A stretch of 50,787 bases of DNA. Source: an uncultured Oxalicibacterium sp. (GTDB lineage Bacteria; Pseudomonadota; Gammaproteobacteria; Burkholderiales; Burkholderiaceae_D). The translations under genes and the position numbers were made by a program. The stretch is from positions 1-50,787 of the forward strand of contig NZ_CAJYMD010000082.1 of the NCBI RefSeq assembly GCF_913776015.1. The letters run 5' to 3'. The notes under the pieces are model-generated. The model saw only the letters and a list, made by a program, of their open reading frames with translations. It did no database searches and was not told the origin of the DNA. Shown in pieces: positions 7,510 through 16,787 of this stretch (position 1 is the first letter of the stretch; each line of letters opens with the position of its first letter).

Positions 7510-9423
7510 TCATTCGCTTTCGCTGGCCTTCGCCTTGATCGGCTTCACGATCTTCACCTTCGAACGATCTTTCAGTACATCGATGTAAGCCAACGTTTCC
7601 TCTTGTGCCAGCACTTCAGTGATCTGCTGCTTCTCAGCCTCACGCTTGGCCTTGTCGATCGTGGTTGGCTGCATCACACGCGTCACACGCACAACGCTAT
7701 AACCATTCGGCGCTTCGACGCCAACATATGCCGGCAGCTTGCTGGTATCGGCTTTCATCACGGCCAGGAACAAGGTCGGATTCACATTCTGGCTCTTGGC
7801 ACGCGAGAAGGTCTGCGATGCACTGAAGCCACTGCCATCGTCATGCCCTTTCAGCGATGCCAATTTGGCCTCGCCTGCTTTCTTCGCCAAAGCCATCGCC
7901 TCGGCCTGCACGACACGTTCACGGACTTGTGCTTTCACTTCCTCGAACGGACGCTTGCTGGCAGGTTTGTGCTCGGCCACACGACCGGCGATCAGCGTAT
8001 TCGGTGCAATCTCGACGGCTTCGGTATTGCGCTTGTTACGCAAGGTATCGTCGGAGAACAATGCCGAGAGGAAGCGCTGGTTGTTGTATGGCGCATCGGC
8101 TCCCGCAGCCTGGTTGCCCTGACGCGTCAAACCGCTGGCCGACTGGATCGACAGTTGCAGCTTTTCGGCAACCGGTTTCAGGCTTTCGGATTGCTCGTAG
8201 ACGGTGTTACCAAACACTTCAGCGGTTTCGGCAAATTTCTTGGCAACCAGTTGCTTCTTGATTTCCTTGGTGATCTCGCCCTTCACTTCCGCCAAAGGAC
8301 GTGCGGATGCGGCCTTGATGCCCGTCACCTTGATAATGTGAAAGCCGAAATCCGATTGCACCAAAGGACTGATCTCGTCCTGCTTCAGTTTGAAAGCGGC
8401 ATCTTCAAACGGCTTGACCATCATGCCGCTGCCAAAGAAGCCCAGATCGCCGCCACGTTCCGCAGAACCCGGATCGTCCGAATTCTTCTTGGCCAGTTCG
8501 GCGAATTGCTGCGGATTCTGCTTCAGCGTTTCCAGCAGCTTTTCGGCTTTCGCCTTGGCGGCCTGCTTGTCCGCTTCCGGCGCGTTCTTGTCCACCGCAA
8601 TCAGGATGTGGCTAGCACGACGCTGTTCCGGCACGCCATAGTGCGTTTTGTTCTGCTCGTAATACGACGCGATGTCGGCATCGCTGACATTGACCTGCGA
8701 GGCAAGCGCATCGGCACTCAGCACCACGTATTCGATCTTGACCTGCTCCGGCACATTGAAGGCATTGCTCTTGTCGTAATACGACTGCAGCATCTCGTCC
8801 GTTACCTTTACCTGCGCAACATACTCGGAAGCCTTGAACAGCAATTGCTGCGCGTCACGCTCCTGCTCGTTCAACTCCGAGAGGCGCTGCGCCAGCGAGA
8901 CAGGCGCAAAGGCCGTCGTCTGGATCGCCGCATTGACTTGCTGGATCGCCATGTCCTGACGCAGACGTGCTTCGAACATCGCTGGCGTCATGCCTTGCGC
9001 AGCCAACAGCGCCTTGTAGCGATCGATGTCGAACTTGCCATCAGGCAGCGTCAAACCGGCCATACCGCCAATCGTCTGTTGCAAACCACGATCCGAGACC
9101 GACAAGGCATTGCGACGCGCTTCCGCTGCGAGAACACGACGTGCGATCAGATCATCGAGAATCTCCTGCTTGGCTTCCGGCGTATCGAGCATGCTGGCAT
9201 CGAACTGTGCGCCGAACATCTGGCGCATACGATCGGCCTGCTCGCGTTGTGCGGCATCCAGTTCCGGCTGCGTGATTTCCTTGCCATCGACCTTGGCAAC
9301 GGTGTCACGCGCATCGCCCATGCTCATGTAGCTTTCAAGACCGAAAAACGCGAACGAAGGAAAAACGATGAGCAACAAAAGCAGCATCATCAAACGCTGG
9401 TGGGAACGGATATATTCAAACAT
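7510..9423 (-). CDS. ppiD: Periplasmic chaperone / peptidyl-prolyl isomerase PpiD
   Basis: PpiD is anchored in the inner membrane, faces the periplasm, and helps outer-membrane and secreted proteins fold as they leave the Sec translocon. The 637-residue product has a short cytoplasmic start ([10 protein letters not shown]), one membrane helix at about 11-29, a SurA-like N-terminal chaperone region, and a parvulin domain at about 269-370. The parvulin domain opens with [10 protein letters not shown] and contains [21 protein letters not shown] and FGFHIIKV. The length fits (E. coli about 620). It comes after hupB and two tRNA genes, which repeats the conserved lon-hupB-ppiD order. A terminator ahead of it suggests its own promoter, not located. 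Confidence 0.93.
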   Translation of the reverse strand: MFEYIRSHQRLMMLLLLLIVFPSFAFFGLESYMSMGDARDTVAKVDGKEITQPELDAAQREQADRMRQMFGAQFDASMLDTPEAKQEILDDLIARRVLAAEARRNALSVSDRGLQQTIGGMAGLTLPDGKFDIDRYKALLAAQGMTPAMFEARLRQDMAIQQVNAAIQTTAFAPVSLAQRLSELNEQERDAQQLLFKASEYVAQVKVTDEMLQSYYDKSNAFNVPEQVKIEYVVLSADALASQVNVSDADIASYYEQNKTHYGVPEQRRASHILIAVDKNAPEADKQAAKAKAEKLLETLKQNPQQFAELAKKNSDDPGSAERGGDLGFFGSGMMVKPFEDAAFKLKQDEISPLVQSDFGFHIIKVTGIKAASARPLAEVKGEITKEIKKQLVAKKFAETAEVFGNTVYEQSESLKPVAEKLQLSIQSASGLTRQGNQAAGADAPYNNQRFLSALFSDDTLRNKRNTEAVEIAPNTLIAGRVAEHKPASKRPFEEVKAQVRERVVQAEAMALAKKAGEAKLASLKGHDDGSGFSASQTFSRAKSQNVNPTLFLAVMKADTSKLPAYVGVEAPNGYSVVRVTRVMQPTTIDKAKREAEKQQITEVLAQEETLAYIDVLKDRSKVKIVKPIKAKASESE

Positions 9424-9467
9424 GACTAACCAATCACTGATAAAGCATGATGCATGCGTTGGATGTA

Positions 9468-9495
9468 AAAAAAGGCGAACTTTCGTTCGCCTTTT
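9468..9495 (-). terminator. Terminator of the tRNA-Val/tRNA-Asp transcript
   Basis: Stem GGCGAAC/GTTCGCC with loop GAAA (read on the minus strand), followed by a run of Ts. It lies nine bases past the tRNA-Asp gene and before ppiD. Confidence 0.8.
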
Positions 9496-9503
9496 CTTTT
9501 TCT

Positions 9504-9580
9504 TGGCGGAGTGGACGGGACTCGAACCCGCGACCCCCGGCGTGACAGGCCGGTATTCTAACCGACTGAACTACCACTCC
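9504..9580 (-). tRNA. tRNA-Asp (GTC)
   Basis: A 77-base cloverleaf with CCA encoded. Acceptor GGAGTGG pairs with CCACTCC, the anticodon loop CTGTCAC carries GTC, and the T arm is GCGGG-TTCGAGT-CCCGT. It decodes GAC and GAU. It lies downstream of tRNA-Val and both probably come from one precursor. Confidence 0.97.
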
Positions 9581-9622
9581 TGAACTGCTTGAAGATTCCT
9601 TGCGAGTCTGACGGAGCGTTGG

Positions 9623-9698
9623 TGGTGGGTGCTGAGAGGCTCGAACTCCCGACCTACGCCTTGTAAGGGCGCCGCTCTACCAACTGAGCTAAGCACCC
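9623..9698 (-). tRNA. tRNA-Val (TAC)
   Basis: A 76-base cloverleaf with CCA encoded. The acceptor starts GGGTGCT and pairs with AGCACCC, the anticodon loop CTTACAA carries TAC, and the T arm is GGGAG-TTCGAGC-CTCTC with one wobble. It reads GUA/GUG and probably other valine codons. It lies between hupB and tRNA-Asp. Confidence 0.97.
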
Positions 9699-9794
9699 AA
9701 GCGCTTGACCCGTCAAACATACAGCGTTGTCACCACGCCGCAAAGACAAAAGATTTTACAACAGGACTGCGTAATTTGCACTACGCAAATCGCA

Positions 9795-10067
9795 TTAGTT
9801 GACGGCGTCTTTCAGAGCCTTGCCTGGTTTGAACTTAGGCACTTTAGCCGATTTGATTTTGATCGCTTCGCCAGTGCGTGGGTTACGGCCGGTACGAGCA
9901 GCGCGTTTGCCAACCGAGAACGTGCCGAAACCAACGAGGGTCACGGTGCCATTCTTTTTCAGCGTGGTCTTGACTGCACCAATGATGGAGTCGAGAGCGC
10001 GGGTAGCAGCAGCTTTGGAAATATCGGCGGAACCAGCAATGTGGTCGATCAATTCGGTTTTGTTCAC
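9795..10067 (-). CDS. hupB: Nucleoid protein HU, beta-type
   Basis: HU is a small histone-like dimer that bends and compacts DNA. The product is 90 residues, exactly the usual HU length: (M)[10 protein letters not shown] at the start, [23 protein letters not shown] as the beta-arm that grips DNA (44-67), and a Lys-rich end ([19 protein letters not shown]). The start is GTG at 10067, chosen because GAGGGGA lies five to six bases upstream and the product then begins as HU should. The upstream ATG frame (to 10112) has no support. A near-consensus promoter lies about 90-118 bases upstream. Its place between lon and ppiD is the conserved one. Confidence 0.95.
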   Translation of the reverse strand: MNKTELIDHIAGSADISKAAATRALDSIIGAVKTTLKKNGTVTLVGFGTFSVGKRAARTGRNPRTGEAIKIKSAKVPKFKPGKALKDAVN

Positions 10068-10156
10068 TAACGTCCCCTCAAAAAGGTTGAATGCCGCACA
10101 TCGCCAAACCAATCAGGAATCACGATCGTGCGGTGGCAGCAAAATCTGCAGCAGGT

Positions 10157-10185
10157 ATTAAACAAGCGGCAACGCCATGTGTCAA
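10157..10185 (-). promoter_or_regulatory. Sigma-70 promoter of hupB
   Basis: On the minus strand TTGACA (10185-10180), a 17-base spacer, then TTTAAT (10162-10157). The -35 box is perfect and the -10 box matches five of six. The predicted RNA start near 10150 gives a leader of about 83 bases before the hupB GTG. Confidence 0.75.
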
Positions 10186-10284
10186 GCGGTTTGCCGCAGT
10201 TTCTCCTCTGAAAACCCGCATGTTTGCGTTTGTTTTTACATCGATTGCGCACCATGCTTTCCTGTCGGTACGCATGGTCAAAAA

Positions 10285-10310
10285 AAAAAGCGCTCCGAAG
10301 AGCGCTTTTT
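10285..10310 (-). terminator. Terminator after lon
   Basis: Minus-strand stem GAGCGC paired across a TTCG loop, with A and T runs on both sides. It begins 14 bases past the lon stop codon and separates lon from the hupB promoter. Confidence 0.88.
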
Positions 10311-10323
10311 CAGACACAAGAAA

Positions 10324-12738
10324 TCAATGCTTGATCTGCGGCGACTCCGATGTCTCTGCAGGCTTGGCAACGGCGTTATCCACCGCGCTGACTTCCTCTT
10401 CCGACAAGGGCTGTGGCGCACGTTCCAAGGCAATTTCCAACACCTTGTCAATCCAGCGCACAGGCACGATTTCGAGCTTGTTCTTCACGTTATCGGGGAT
10501 CTCTGCCAGATCCTTGACGTTCTGCTCGGGAATCAGCACGGTCTTGATGCCGCCACGATGCGCTGCCAACAGTTTCTCTTTCAAACCGCCGATCGGCAAT
10601 ACTTCGCCACGCAAGGTGATCTCACCTGTCATCGCCACATCAGCACGCACGGGAATACCGGTGAAAACCGATACCATCGCCAGCGTCATCGCAATACCGG
10701 CAGATGGGCCATCTTTCGGTGTTGCGCCTTCGGGCACGTGAATGTGGATATCATTCTTCTCGAAAGCTTCCGGCTTGATACCCAGCTTCTTCGCACGACT
10801 GCGCACCACCGTACGCGCTGCTTCGATCGACTCCTTCATCACATCGCCCAGCGTACCAGTGCGAATGATGTTGCCCTTGCCCGGCATGCTGACCGATTCG
10901 ATCGTCAACAAATCGCCACCGACTTCGGTCCACGCTAGGCCGACCACCTGACCGATCTGGTTTTCCTTTTCGGCTACGCCGAAATCGAACAGCCGTACAC
11001 CGAGGAACTTGTCGATATTCTTCGGCGTGACACTGATCTTGCGATCCTGCTTTTTCAGCAGCAGCATCTTCACGACCTTGCGGCAGATTTTCGAGATTTC
11101 ACGCTCGAGCGAACGCACACCCGCTTCGCGCGTGTAGTAACGAATGATGTCGCGAATCGCTGCCTCGCTGACGCTGATCTCGTCTTCCTTCAGACCATTG
11201 TTCTTGATCTGTTTCGGCAACAGATAGCGCTGCGCAATGCTGGTCTTTTCATCTTCGGTGTAACCCGACAGACGAATCACTTCCATACGATCCAGCAATG
11301 CAGGCGGAATGTTGTACGAGTTCGAAGTCGCCACGAACATGACGTCCGACAGATCGAAATCAACTTCCACGTAGTGATCCGAGAACGTATGGTTCTGTTC
11401 AGGATCCAGCACTTCCAGCAAGGCCGACGATGGGTCGCCACGAAAATCCATGCCGAGCTTGTCGATCTCGTCCAGCAAGAACAGTGGATTGCGCACACCA
11501 ACCTTGCTCAGGCTTTGCAAAATCTTGCCCGGCATTGAACCAATATAGGTACGACGATGGCCGCGAATCTCGGCTTCATCGCGCACACCACCCAAAGCCA
11601 TGCGGACGAACTTGCGGTTCGTGGCACGCGCGATCGATTGCCCGAGCGATGTTTTACCCACACCTGGAGGACCGACAAAGCACAGAATTGGCGCTTTCAC
11701 CTTGTCAACACGCTGTTGCACGGCCAGATATTCAAGGATACGTTCTTTGATCTTGTCCAACCCGTAGTGATCCGATTCGAGCACTTTCTCTGCATTCGAC
11801 AAATCGTTGTTAACCTTGGATTTCTTCTTCCACGGCAAACCGATCAGGGTATCGATAAAGTTGCGTACGACGGTCGCTTCGGCAGACATCGGAGACATCA
11901 GCTTGAGCTTCTTGAGTTCGCTCTGTGCCTTGGCCAAGGCTTCTTTTGGCATTTTGGCAGCAGCGATTTTCTTCTCAAGTTCTTCGAGATCGGCACCATC
12001 TTCGCCCTCACCCAACTCTTTCTGGATGGCCTTGACCTGCTCGTTCAGGTAGTACTCGCGCTGCGATTTTTCCATCTGGCGCTTGACGCGACCACGGATA
12101 CGCTTCTCGACTTGCAGGATATCCAGTTCGCCTTCGAGCTGACCAAGCAAATGTTCGTAACGCTTTGCAACGTCAAAAATTTCTAGAATGACCTGCTTCT
12201 GTTCCAACTTGAGTGGCAAATGCGCGGCGATTGTATCGGCCAGACGACCTGCGTCATCAATGCCGGCCAGCGAAGTCAGAATCTCTGGCGGAATTTTCTT
12301 GTTGAGTTTGACGTATTGATCGAACTGCTGAACGATCGCGCGGCGCATCGCCTCGACTTCGGACTCGTCACCCGCTTCGGATTCGATCGGCGTCAAGTCG
12401 GCAACGAAATGCGTATCGAGCTCGCTGATGTGATGAATGCGTGCGCGCTGCGCGCCTTCGACCAGCACTTTCACAGTGCCGTCAGGTAGCTTCAGCATTT
12501 GCAGAATGTTGGCAACGCAACCGATTTCGTAGATATCGGCAGCGGAAGGTTCGTCCTTGGCAGCCGCCTTCTGGGCCGCAAGCATGATGCTCTTGCCTTG
12601 CTCCATCGCAGCTTCCAGTGCCTTGATGGACTTGGGACGACCGACAAATAGCGGTATCACCATGTGCGGAAAGACAACGACATCCCGCAGTGGCAATAAC
12701 GGCAATTGGGTTTGTTCGAGAGTAGTAGTAGTCGTCAT
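10324..12738 (-). CDS. lon: ATP-dependent protease La
   Basis: Lon degrades misfolded and short-lived regulatory proteins in the cytoplasm. The 804-residue product has the Lon N-domain (LPLLPLRDVVVFPHMVIPLF... region near the start), a AAA+ module with Walker A GPPGVGKTS, Walker B LFLLDEIDKLG and sensor TSNSYNIPPALLDRMEVI, and the protease domain. The latter carries the catalytic Ser in PKDGPSAGIAM and the catalytic Lys in PIGGLKEKLLAAHRGG. The start at 12738 (MTTTTTLEQTQLPLLPLRD) has AAGG upstream; the longer frame to 12840 adds an unlikely hydrophobic leader. It is followed by a terminator. A possible heat-shock promoter and a terminator-like hairpin lie in the leader. Confidence 0.96.
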   Translation of the reverse strand: MTTTTTLEQTQLPLLPLRDVVVFPHMVIPLFVGRPKSIKALEAAMEQGKSIMLAAQKAAAKDEPSAADIYEIGCVANILQMLKLPDGTVKVLVEGAQRARIHHISELDTHFVADLTPIESEAGDESEVEAMRRAIVQQFDQYVKLNKKIPPEILTSLAGIDDAGRLADTIAAHLPLKLEQKQVILEIFDVAKRYEHLLGQLEGELDILQVEKRIRGRVKRQMEKSQREYYLNEQVKAIQKELGEGEDGADLEELEKKIAAAKMPKEALAKAQSELKKLKLMSPMSAEATVVRNFIDTLIGLPWKKKSKVNNDLSNAEKVLESDHYGLDKIKERILEYLAVQQRVDKVKAPILCFVGPPGVGKTSLGQSIARATNRKFVRMALGGVRDEAEIRGHRRTYIGSMPGKILQSLSKVGVRNPLFLLDEIDKLGMDFRGDPSSALLEVLDPEQNHTFSDHYVEVDFDLSDVMFVATSNSYNIPPALLDRMEVIRLSGYTEDEKTSIAQRYLLPKQIKNNGLKEDEISVSEAAIRDIIRYYTREAGVRSLEREISKICRKVVKMLLLKKQDRKISVTPKNIDKFLGVRLFDFGVAEKENQIGQVVGLAWTEVGGDLLTIESVSMPGKGNIIRTGTLGDVMKESIEAARTVVRSRAKKLGIKPEAFEKNDIHIHVPEGATPKDGPSAGIAMTLAMVSVFTGIPVRADVAMTGEITLRGEVLPIGGLKEKLLAAHRGGIKTVLIPEQNVKDLAEIPDNVKNKLEIVPVRWIDKVLEIALERAPQPLSEEEVSAVDNAVAKPAETSESPQIKH

Positions 12739-12829
12739 GGCGAGCCTTATCGATAAACGTGTTGATGATGTTGGCGCGAATAGCCCAAACACAAGCCCGG
12801 ACAGCAAACAAAAACGCAATTTTTCCAAC

Positions 12830-12867
12830 AAAAAAGCCACCTACGAAGGGAAATCTTCGAAGTGGCT
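12830..12867 (-). terminator. Terminator-like hairpin inside the lon leader (possible attenuator)
   Basis: Read on the minus strand: AGCCAC-TTCGAAG, loop ATTTCC, CTTCGTAG-GTGGCT, then five Ts. Helices of six and five base pairs are separated by a small internal loop. It lies between the putative lon promoter and the lon start, about 92 bases before the ATG. It may be a second stop for clpX read-through, or it may attenuate lon. Confidence 0.6.
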
Positions 12868-12894
12868 CTACGATGGAAGCCTAAATTGTCGTTT

Positions 12895-12921
12895 GCTGGG
12901 TTTATTGTACTGCTTTTCAAA
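12895..12921 (-). promoter_or_regulatory. Candidate heat-shock (sigma-32) promoter of lon
   Basis: Minus strand TTTGAAA (12921-12915), 14-base spacer, CCCAGC (12900-12895). This resembles the sigma-32 pattern CTTGAAA-N(12-14)-CCCCAT. A sigma-70-like TACAAT (12909-12904) overlaps it but lacks a good -35 box. It lies just past the clpX terminator. Confidence 0.4.
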
Positions 12922-12922
12922 A

Positions 12923-12949
12923 AAAAACAGGCCTTTTCGGCCTGTTTTT
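12923..12949 (-). terminator. Terminator after clpX
   Basis: Perfect stem AAAAACAGGCC/GGCCTGTTTTT with a five-base loop, 43 bases past the clpX stop codon, with a long T run on the minus strand. Confidence 0.88.
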
Positions 12950-12992
12950 CGCAATTTCCACATGCTTTATAAGGATATTGGTTCGTTTCCTA

Positions 12993-14264
12993 TCATTTCG
13001 ATCCAGAAACCTTCGGCTGCTCGTGATAAATCAACAAAGGTTTCGCACCGTTGGTAATCGTGCCTTCATCAATTACCACCTTAGCGACATCCTGCTCACT
13101 CGGCAATTCGAACATCACGTCCAGCAATGCATGCTCAAGAATCGAACGCAAACCACGTGCACCGGTCTTGCGAGCAATGGCTTTTTTAGCAATTGCCTGC
13201 AAGGCGGCAGGACGAATTTCCAGTTCCGCACCTTCCATTTGCAGCAGCTTGGTGTACTGCTTGATCAGCGCATTCTTCGGTTCGACCAAAATCTGGATCA
13301 GGGCTTCTTCATTCAGCTCTCGCAAAGTAGCGATCACCGGCAGACGACCTACCAGTTCGGGAATGAGGCCGAATTTGACCAAATCTTCCGGTTCGGTATC
13401 CATCATCACGGCGCTGGTCGAGCGCTCTTCGCGGCTCTTGACGCTGGCCGAGAAACCGATACCGCTCTTTTCCGAACGTTCCGAAATGATCTTGGCTAGA
13501 CCATCAAACGCACCGCCACAGATGAACAGAATATTGGTGGTATCGATCTGCACGAAATCCTGATTCGGATGCTTGCGACCACCTTGCGGCGGCACCGATG
13601 CCATCGTGCCTTCGATCAGTTTCAGCAAAGCCTGTTGCACACCTTCGCCGGAGACGTCGCGCGTAATGGAAGGATTGTCGGATTTACGCGAAATCTTGTC
13701 GATTTCATCAATATAAACAATACCTTTCTGCGCCTTGTCAACTTCGTAGTTGCAGCTTTGCAAAAGCTTTTGAATGATGTTTTCAACGTCTTCGCCGACG
13801 TAACCTGCTTCGGTCAACGTCGTCGCATCAGCGATGACGAATGGCACATCCAGCGTACGTGCCAGCGTTTGCGCCAGCAAGGTTTTACCAGAACCAGTCG
13901 GGCCTACCAGCAGAATATTGCTCTTGGCGAGTTCGATATCGTCCTTCTTGCCCAGATGCTTCAAACGCTTGTAATGGTTATAGACCGCGACAGACAGGAT
14001 GCGTTTGGCCGCTTCCTGCCCGATCACATATTGGTCGAGCAGTTCGCACAATTCATGCGGAGTAGGCAGATCGCTGCGTGGCGAGCCACCAACGGTTTCC
14101 ACACTCGCCGCTTCATCGCGGATGATGTCGTTGCAGAGGTCGATGCATTCGTCGCAAATGAAAACCGACGGACCGGCAATCAATTTTTTCACCTCGTGCT
14201 GACTCTTGCCACAGAACGAGCAATACAGCAGTTTCTCGCCGCTGGAAGATTTCTTGTCTGACAT
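12993..14264 (-). CDS. clpX: ClpX, ATPase subunit of the ClpXP protease
   Basis: ClpX unfolds tagged proteins and feeds them to ClpP. The 423-residue product shows the N-terminal zinc domain with Cys15, Cys18, Cys37 and Cys40 (CSFC...CDEC), Walker A GPTGSGKT (121-128), the [12 protein letters not shown] segment (pore-1 loop GYVG), Walker [11 protein letters not shown], an IGF-type ClpP-binding loop (SGIGFSA), and the sensor-2 GARGLRSI arginine. The ATG at 14264 gives the standard [20 protein letters not shown] start. It is separated from clpP by 148 bases that contain a terminator-like stem, so clpX may be only partly co-transcribed with tig-clpP. Confidence 0.97.
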   Translation of the reverse strand: MSDKKSSSGEKLLYCSFCGKSQHEVKKLIAGPSVFICDECIDLCNDIIRDEAASVETVGGSPRSDLPTPHELCELLDQYVIGQEAAKRILSVAVYNHYKRLKHLGKKDDIELAKSNILLVGPTGSGKTLLAQTLARTLDVPFVIADATTLTEAGYVGEDVENIIQKLLQSCNYEVDKAQKGIVYIDEIDKISRKSDNPSITRDVSGEGVQQALLKLIEGTMASVPPQGGRKHPNQDFVQIDTTNILFICGGAFDGLAKIISERSEKSGIGFSASVKSREERSTSAVMMDTEPEDLVKFGLIPELVGRLPVIATLRELNEEALIQILVEPKNALIKQYTKLLQMEGAELEIRPAALQAIAKKAIARKTGARGLRSILEHALLDVMFELPSEQDVAKVVIDEGTITNGAKPLLIYHEQPKVSGSK

Positions 14265-14363
14265 GGTGCGCGTTTCTCTGATTAAGTATGGAATCGATAT
14301 TACCTGCGAATTGGAAATTCGTCACGCAAGCATCGATTGGCGTTGTTCAACAATCCAAACAAA

Positions 14364-14392
14364 AACGCCCGAACGTCTGCCGTCCGGGCGTT
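14364..14392 (-). terminator. Terminator-like stem between clpP and clpX
   Basis: Minus strand AACGCCCG-GACG, short loop, CGTTCGGGCGTT, then a T run. One position is unpaired or mismatched within an otherwise long GC-rich stem. It begins 20 bases past the clpP stop. Confidence 0.75.
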
Positions 14393-14412
14393 CAAAAGGC
14401 AATCCAACCAGC

Positions 14413-15042
14413 TTATTCGCGATGTGTCAGTACGGCATCGATCATGCCGTATTGCACAGCCGCTTCGGCCGACATGAAATTGTCACGATCCGTATCCTTG
14501 CTGATTTCCTCGATCGTCTTGCCCGTGCGTTCTGCCAGGATGCTATTGAGGCGCTCGCGCAGGTACAGAATTTCACGCGCCTGAATTTCGATATCCGAAG
14601 CCTGACCCTGCGCACCACCCAGCGGCTGGTGAATCATGATGCGCGAGTTAGGCAGCGAAAAACGTTTACCCTTCTCGCCTGCCGCCAGCAGGAAAGCGCC
14701 CATCGAGGCAGCCAGACCGGTGCACAGCGTCGAGACGTTCGGTTTGATGAATTGCATCGTATCGAAAATCGCCATGCCGGCCGAGACCGAACCACCAGGT
14801 GAATTGATGTAAAGCGAAATATCCTTGTCAGGATTTTCACTTTCCAAAAACAGCAATTGCGCAACGATCAGATTGGCCATCTGGTCATTGACTGGCCCCA
14901 CCAGAAAAATGATGCGTTCCTTCAACAGTCTCGAATAGATGTCGTAGGCACGCTCACCGCGACCGCTCTGTTCGATCACCATCGGAACCATACCGAGCAT
15001 ATCGGTATCGAGAGCGGAAGTACGAATCATGCTAGTGGTCAT
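14413..15042 (-). CDS. clpP: ClpP protease subunit
   Basis: ClpP forms the tetradecameric proteolytic chamber that works with ClpX or ClpA. The 209-residue product has the catalytic triad: Ser113 in GLAASMGAF, His138 in [10 protein letters not shown], and Asp near 187 in DTDRDNFM. The oxyanion segment [10 protein letters not shown] (81-90) is intact. The N-terminus includes a short propeptide before the [20 protein letters not shown] region. A good ribosome binding site (GAGGAAAG) precedes the ATG at 15042. The gap to tig is only 29 bases, so tig and clpP form one transcription unit. Confidence 0.97.
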   Translation of the reverse strand: MTTSMIRTSALDTDMLGMVPMVIEQSGRGERAYDIYSRLLKERIIFLVGPVNDQMANLIVAQLLFLESENPDKDISLYINSPGGSVSAGMAIFDTMQFIKPNVSTLCTGLAASMGAFLLAAGEKGKRFSLPNSRIMIHQPLGGAQGQASDIEIQAREILYLRERLNSILAERTGKTIEEISKDTDRDNFMSAEAAVQYGMIDAVLTHRE

Positions 15043-15071
15043 GTGCTTTCCTCAAAGAGCGCACAAGGCGA

Positions 15072-16418
15072 TCAAGCCTGTGCGTTATTGCCCATCAGTT
15101 CATCAAAAGCGACGTTCTTTTCCGCCACTTTAGCTTTGCCAAGCACGTAGTTGACGACGTTTTCTTCCAACACAAGGGCTTCCACTTCAGCCAGACGGCT
15201 GCGGTCGCTGAAATAGTACTTCAGAACCTGTTGCGGATCTTCGTAGCTCTGCGCGAATTCCTCGACCTGTGCCTTGACCTGTTCAGGCTTGGCTTGCAGA
15301 TCGTTGGCTTTCACAACTTCAGCCAGAATCAGGCCCAGGCGAACGCGGCGCTCTGCCTGTTCGTTGAACAATTCGCGTGGGAATGGCGTATCGGAAACCT
15401 TCATGCCGCGCTGGATCATGTCCTGACGCGTCATTTCCATCAGGCGTTCAACATCCTGATCGACCAGTGCCTTCGGTACATCCAGTTCGCTGACCTTGAT
15501 CAGCGCGTCCATCACGCTTTCCTTGGTACGTGCCTTGACGCGGCTGCTGACTTCGCGCTGCAAATTGACGCGAATGTCTTCACGCATCTTGCCCAGATCA
15601 CCATCAGGAATACCGAGCGACTTGGCGAATTCGGCATCGACTTCCGGCAGATGGGCCCATTCGATTTGTTTCAGCGTGACCTTGAATTCAGCGGTTTTGC
15701 CAGCGACATCTGCACCGTGGTAATCGGCCGGGAAAGCCAGCGGGAACGTACGCGATTCACCAACCTTCAGACCCAGTGTGCCAGCTTCGAACTCTGGCAG
15801 CATGCGGCCTTCGCCCAGCACGAAAGCGTAGTCTTCCGCTTTGCCACCCTGGAATTCCACGCCATCGATCGTACCGACGAAATCGATCGTCACACGGTCA
15901 CCATTTTGGGCGCTCAGATCGGCACCGCCATCGCCATGCGCGCTTTGCTCACCTTTGACGTGGTAGTGCACGCGTTGCTTGCGCAGGATATCGATGGTTT
16001 TGTCGATTTCGGATTCGCTGACTTCGGCAACGGTTTTTTCCACGTCAACGCTCGACAGATCGCCGAGTTTGATTTCAGGATAAATCTCGAAGGTTGCATC
16101 GAAAGCGACCGTACCCTCAGCAGCACCTTCTGCCTTGGCTTCGATACGTGGGAAACCGGCTACGCGCAGGTTGTTCTCGGTTGCAGCATCGTTGAATGCC
16201 TTGCCGACCTTGTCGTTCAAGACTTCGTTTTCGACTTGATAACCATACTGTGCAGCAACCATCTTCATCGGCACCTTGCCTGGACGGAAACCAGGGGCCT
16301 TGGCCGTGCGAGCACGAACCTTGAGGCGCTTTTCCACTTCAGCCTGTACATCAGCCAGTGGCACCGTGATCGTGATACGGCGTTCGAGTTTATCCAGAGT
16401 TTCGACTGCAGTTGCCAT
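15072..16418 (-). CDS. tig: Trigger factor (ribosome-bound chaperone and prolyl isomerase)
   Basis: Trigger factor binds at the ribosome exit tunnel and shields nascent chains. The 448-residue product has the three expected parts. The N-terminal ribosome-binding domain contains the family signature [12 protein letters not shown], the loop that docks on ribosomal protein L23. An FKBP-type isomerase domain sits at about 155-255 ([39 protein letters not shown] region). The rest is the helical chaperone domain. The ATG at 16418 ([15 protein letters not shown]) is the standard start; the longer frame runs into the tRNA-Leu gene. Only 27 bases separate it from that tRNA, so they are probably transcribed together. 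The ribosome binding site is weak. Confidence 0.96.
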   Translation of the reverse strand: MATAVETLDKLERRITITVPLADVQAEVEKRLKVRARTAKAPGFRPGKVPMKMVAAQYGYQVENEVLNDKVGKAFNDAATENNLRVAGFPRIEAKAEGAAEGTVAFDATFEIYPEIKLGDLSSVDVEKTVAEVSESEIDKTIDILRKQRVHYHVKGEQSAHGDGGADLSAQNGDRVTIDFVGTIDGVEFQGGKAEDYAFVLGEGRMLPEFEAGTLGLKVGESRTFPLAFPADYHGADVAGKTAEFKVTLKQIEWAHLPEVDAEFAKSLGIPDGDLGKMREDIRVNLQREVSSRVKARTKESVMDALIKVSELDVPKALVDQDVERLMEMTRQDMIQRGMKVSDTPFPRELFNEQAERRVRLGLILAEVVKANDLQAKPEQVKAQVEEFAQSYEDPQQVLKYYFSDRSRLAEVEALVLEENVVNYVLGKAKVAEKNVAFDELMGNNAQA

Positions 16419-16445
16419 GTGTATTGTCCAAAAATAAAAATTCTG

Positions 16446-16532
16446 TGGTGCGAGGAGGGGGACTCGAACCCCCACACCATTGCTGGCGTCAGGACCTAAA
16501 CCTGGTGCGTCTACCAATTTCGCCATCCTCGC
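16446..16532 (-). tRNA. tRNA-Leu (TAG)
   Basis: An 87-base class II tRNA with CCA encoded. Acceptor GCGAGGA pairs with TCCTCGC, the anticodon loop TTTAGGT carries TAG, the variable arm is about 13 bases, and the T arm is GGGGG-TTCGAGT-CCCCC. It reads CUA and related leucine codons. It lies 27 bases upstream of tig on the same strand. Confidence 0.96.
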
Positions 16533-16787
16533 AGGATGTGCCCGGGCATAGATACAAAAGCAAAGGGCGACCGCGAAGTGAAAAAGGGGTCGCCCGTCTT
16601 GCCGTATATCGGCTGCTCGACTTCAACACGCGATTTTAACGGATTTTATTTATCTTGCGCTTATTTTTGACAAGATTGGCTTGCTCACCCTGCTTAACAG
16701 ATGCCCACAGAAAGTCTTCTCCGCACGAATCCAGCCACTTTTCCTTTACCATGCGCACGGCACACTTGCCTCGCCGATTTCCCCAAC

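Noticed and set aside
7603-9429. 608-codon open frame opposite ppiD
   Set aside because: It is an exact shadow of a clearly recognised gene; the translation is rich in Arg, His and Leu with no domain. Similar long shadows lie opposite sucA (33757-36012), lpd/odhB (30457-32166), gltA (36057-37484) and sdhB/sdhA (37934-38887).
9699-9794. Hairpin TGCGTA/TACGCA after hupB as terminator
   Set aside because: Short stem and no T run; it may be fortuitous. The promoter of the tRNA genes probably lies here too (TAAAAT seen) but no good -35 was found.
16419-16526. Upstream extension of trigger factor ([16 protein letters not shown]...)
   Set aside because: The added residues are a translation of the tRNA-Leu gene, a common false extension.
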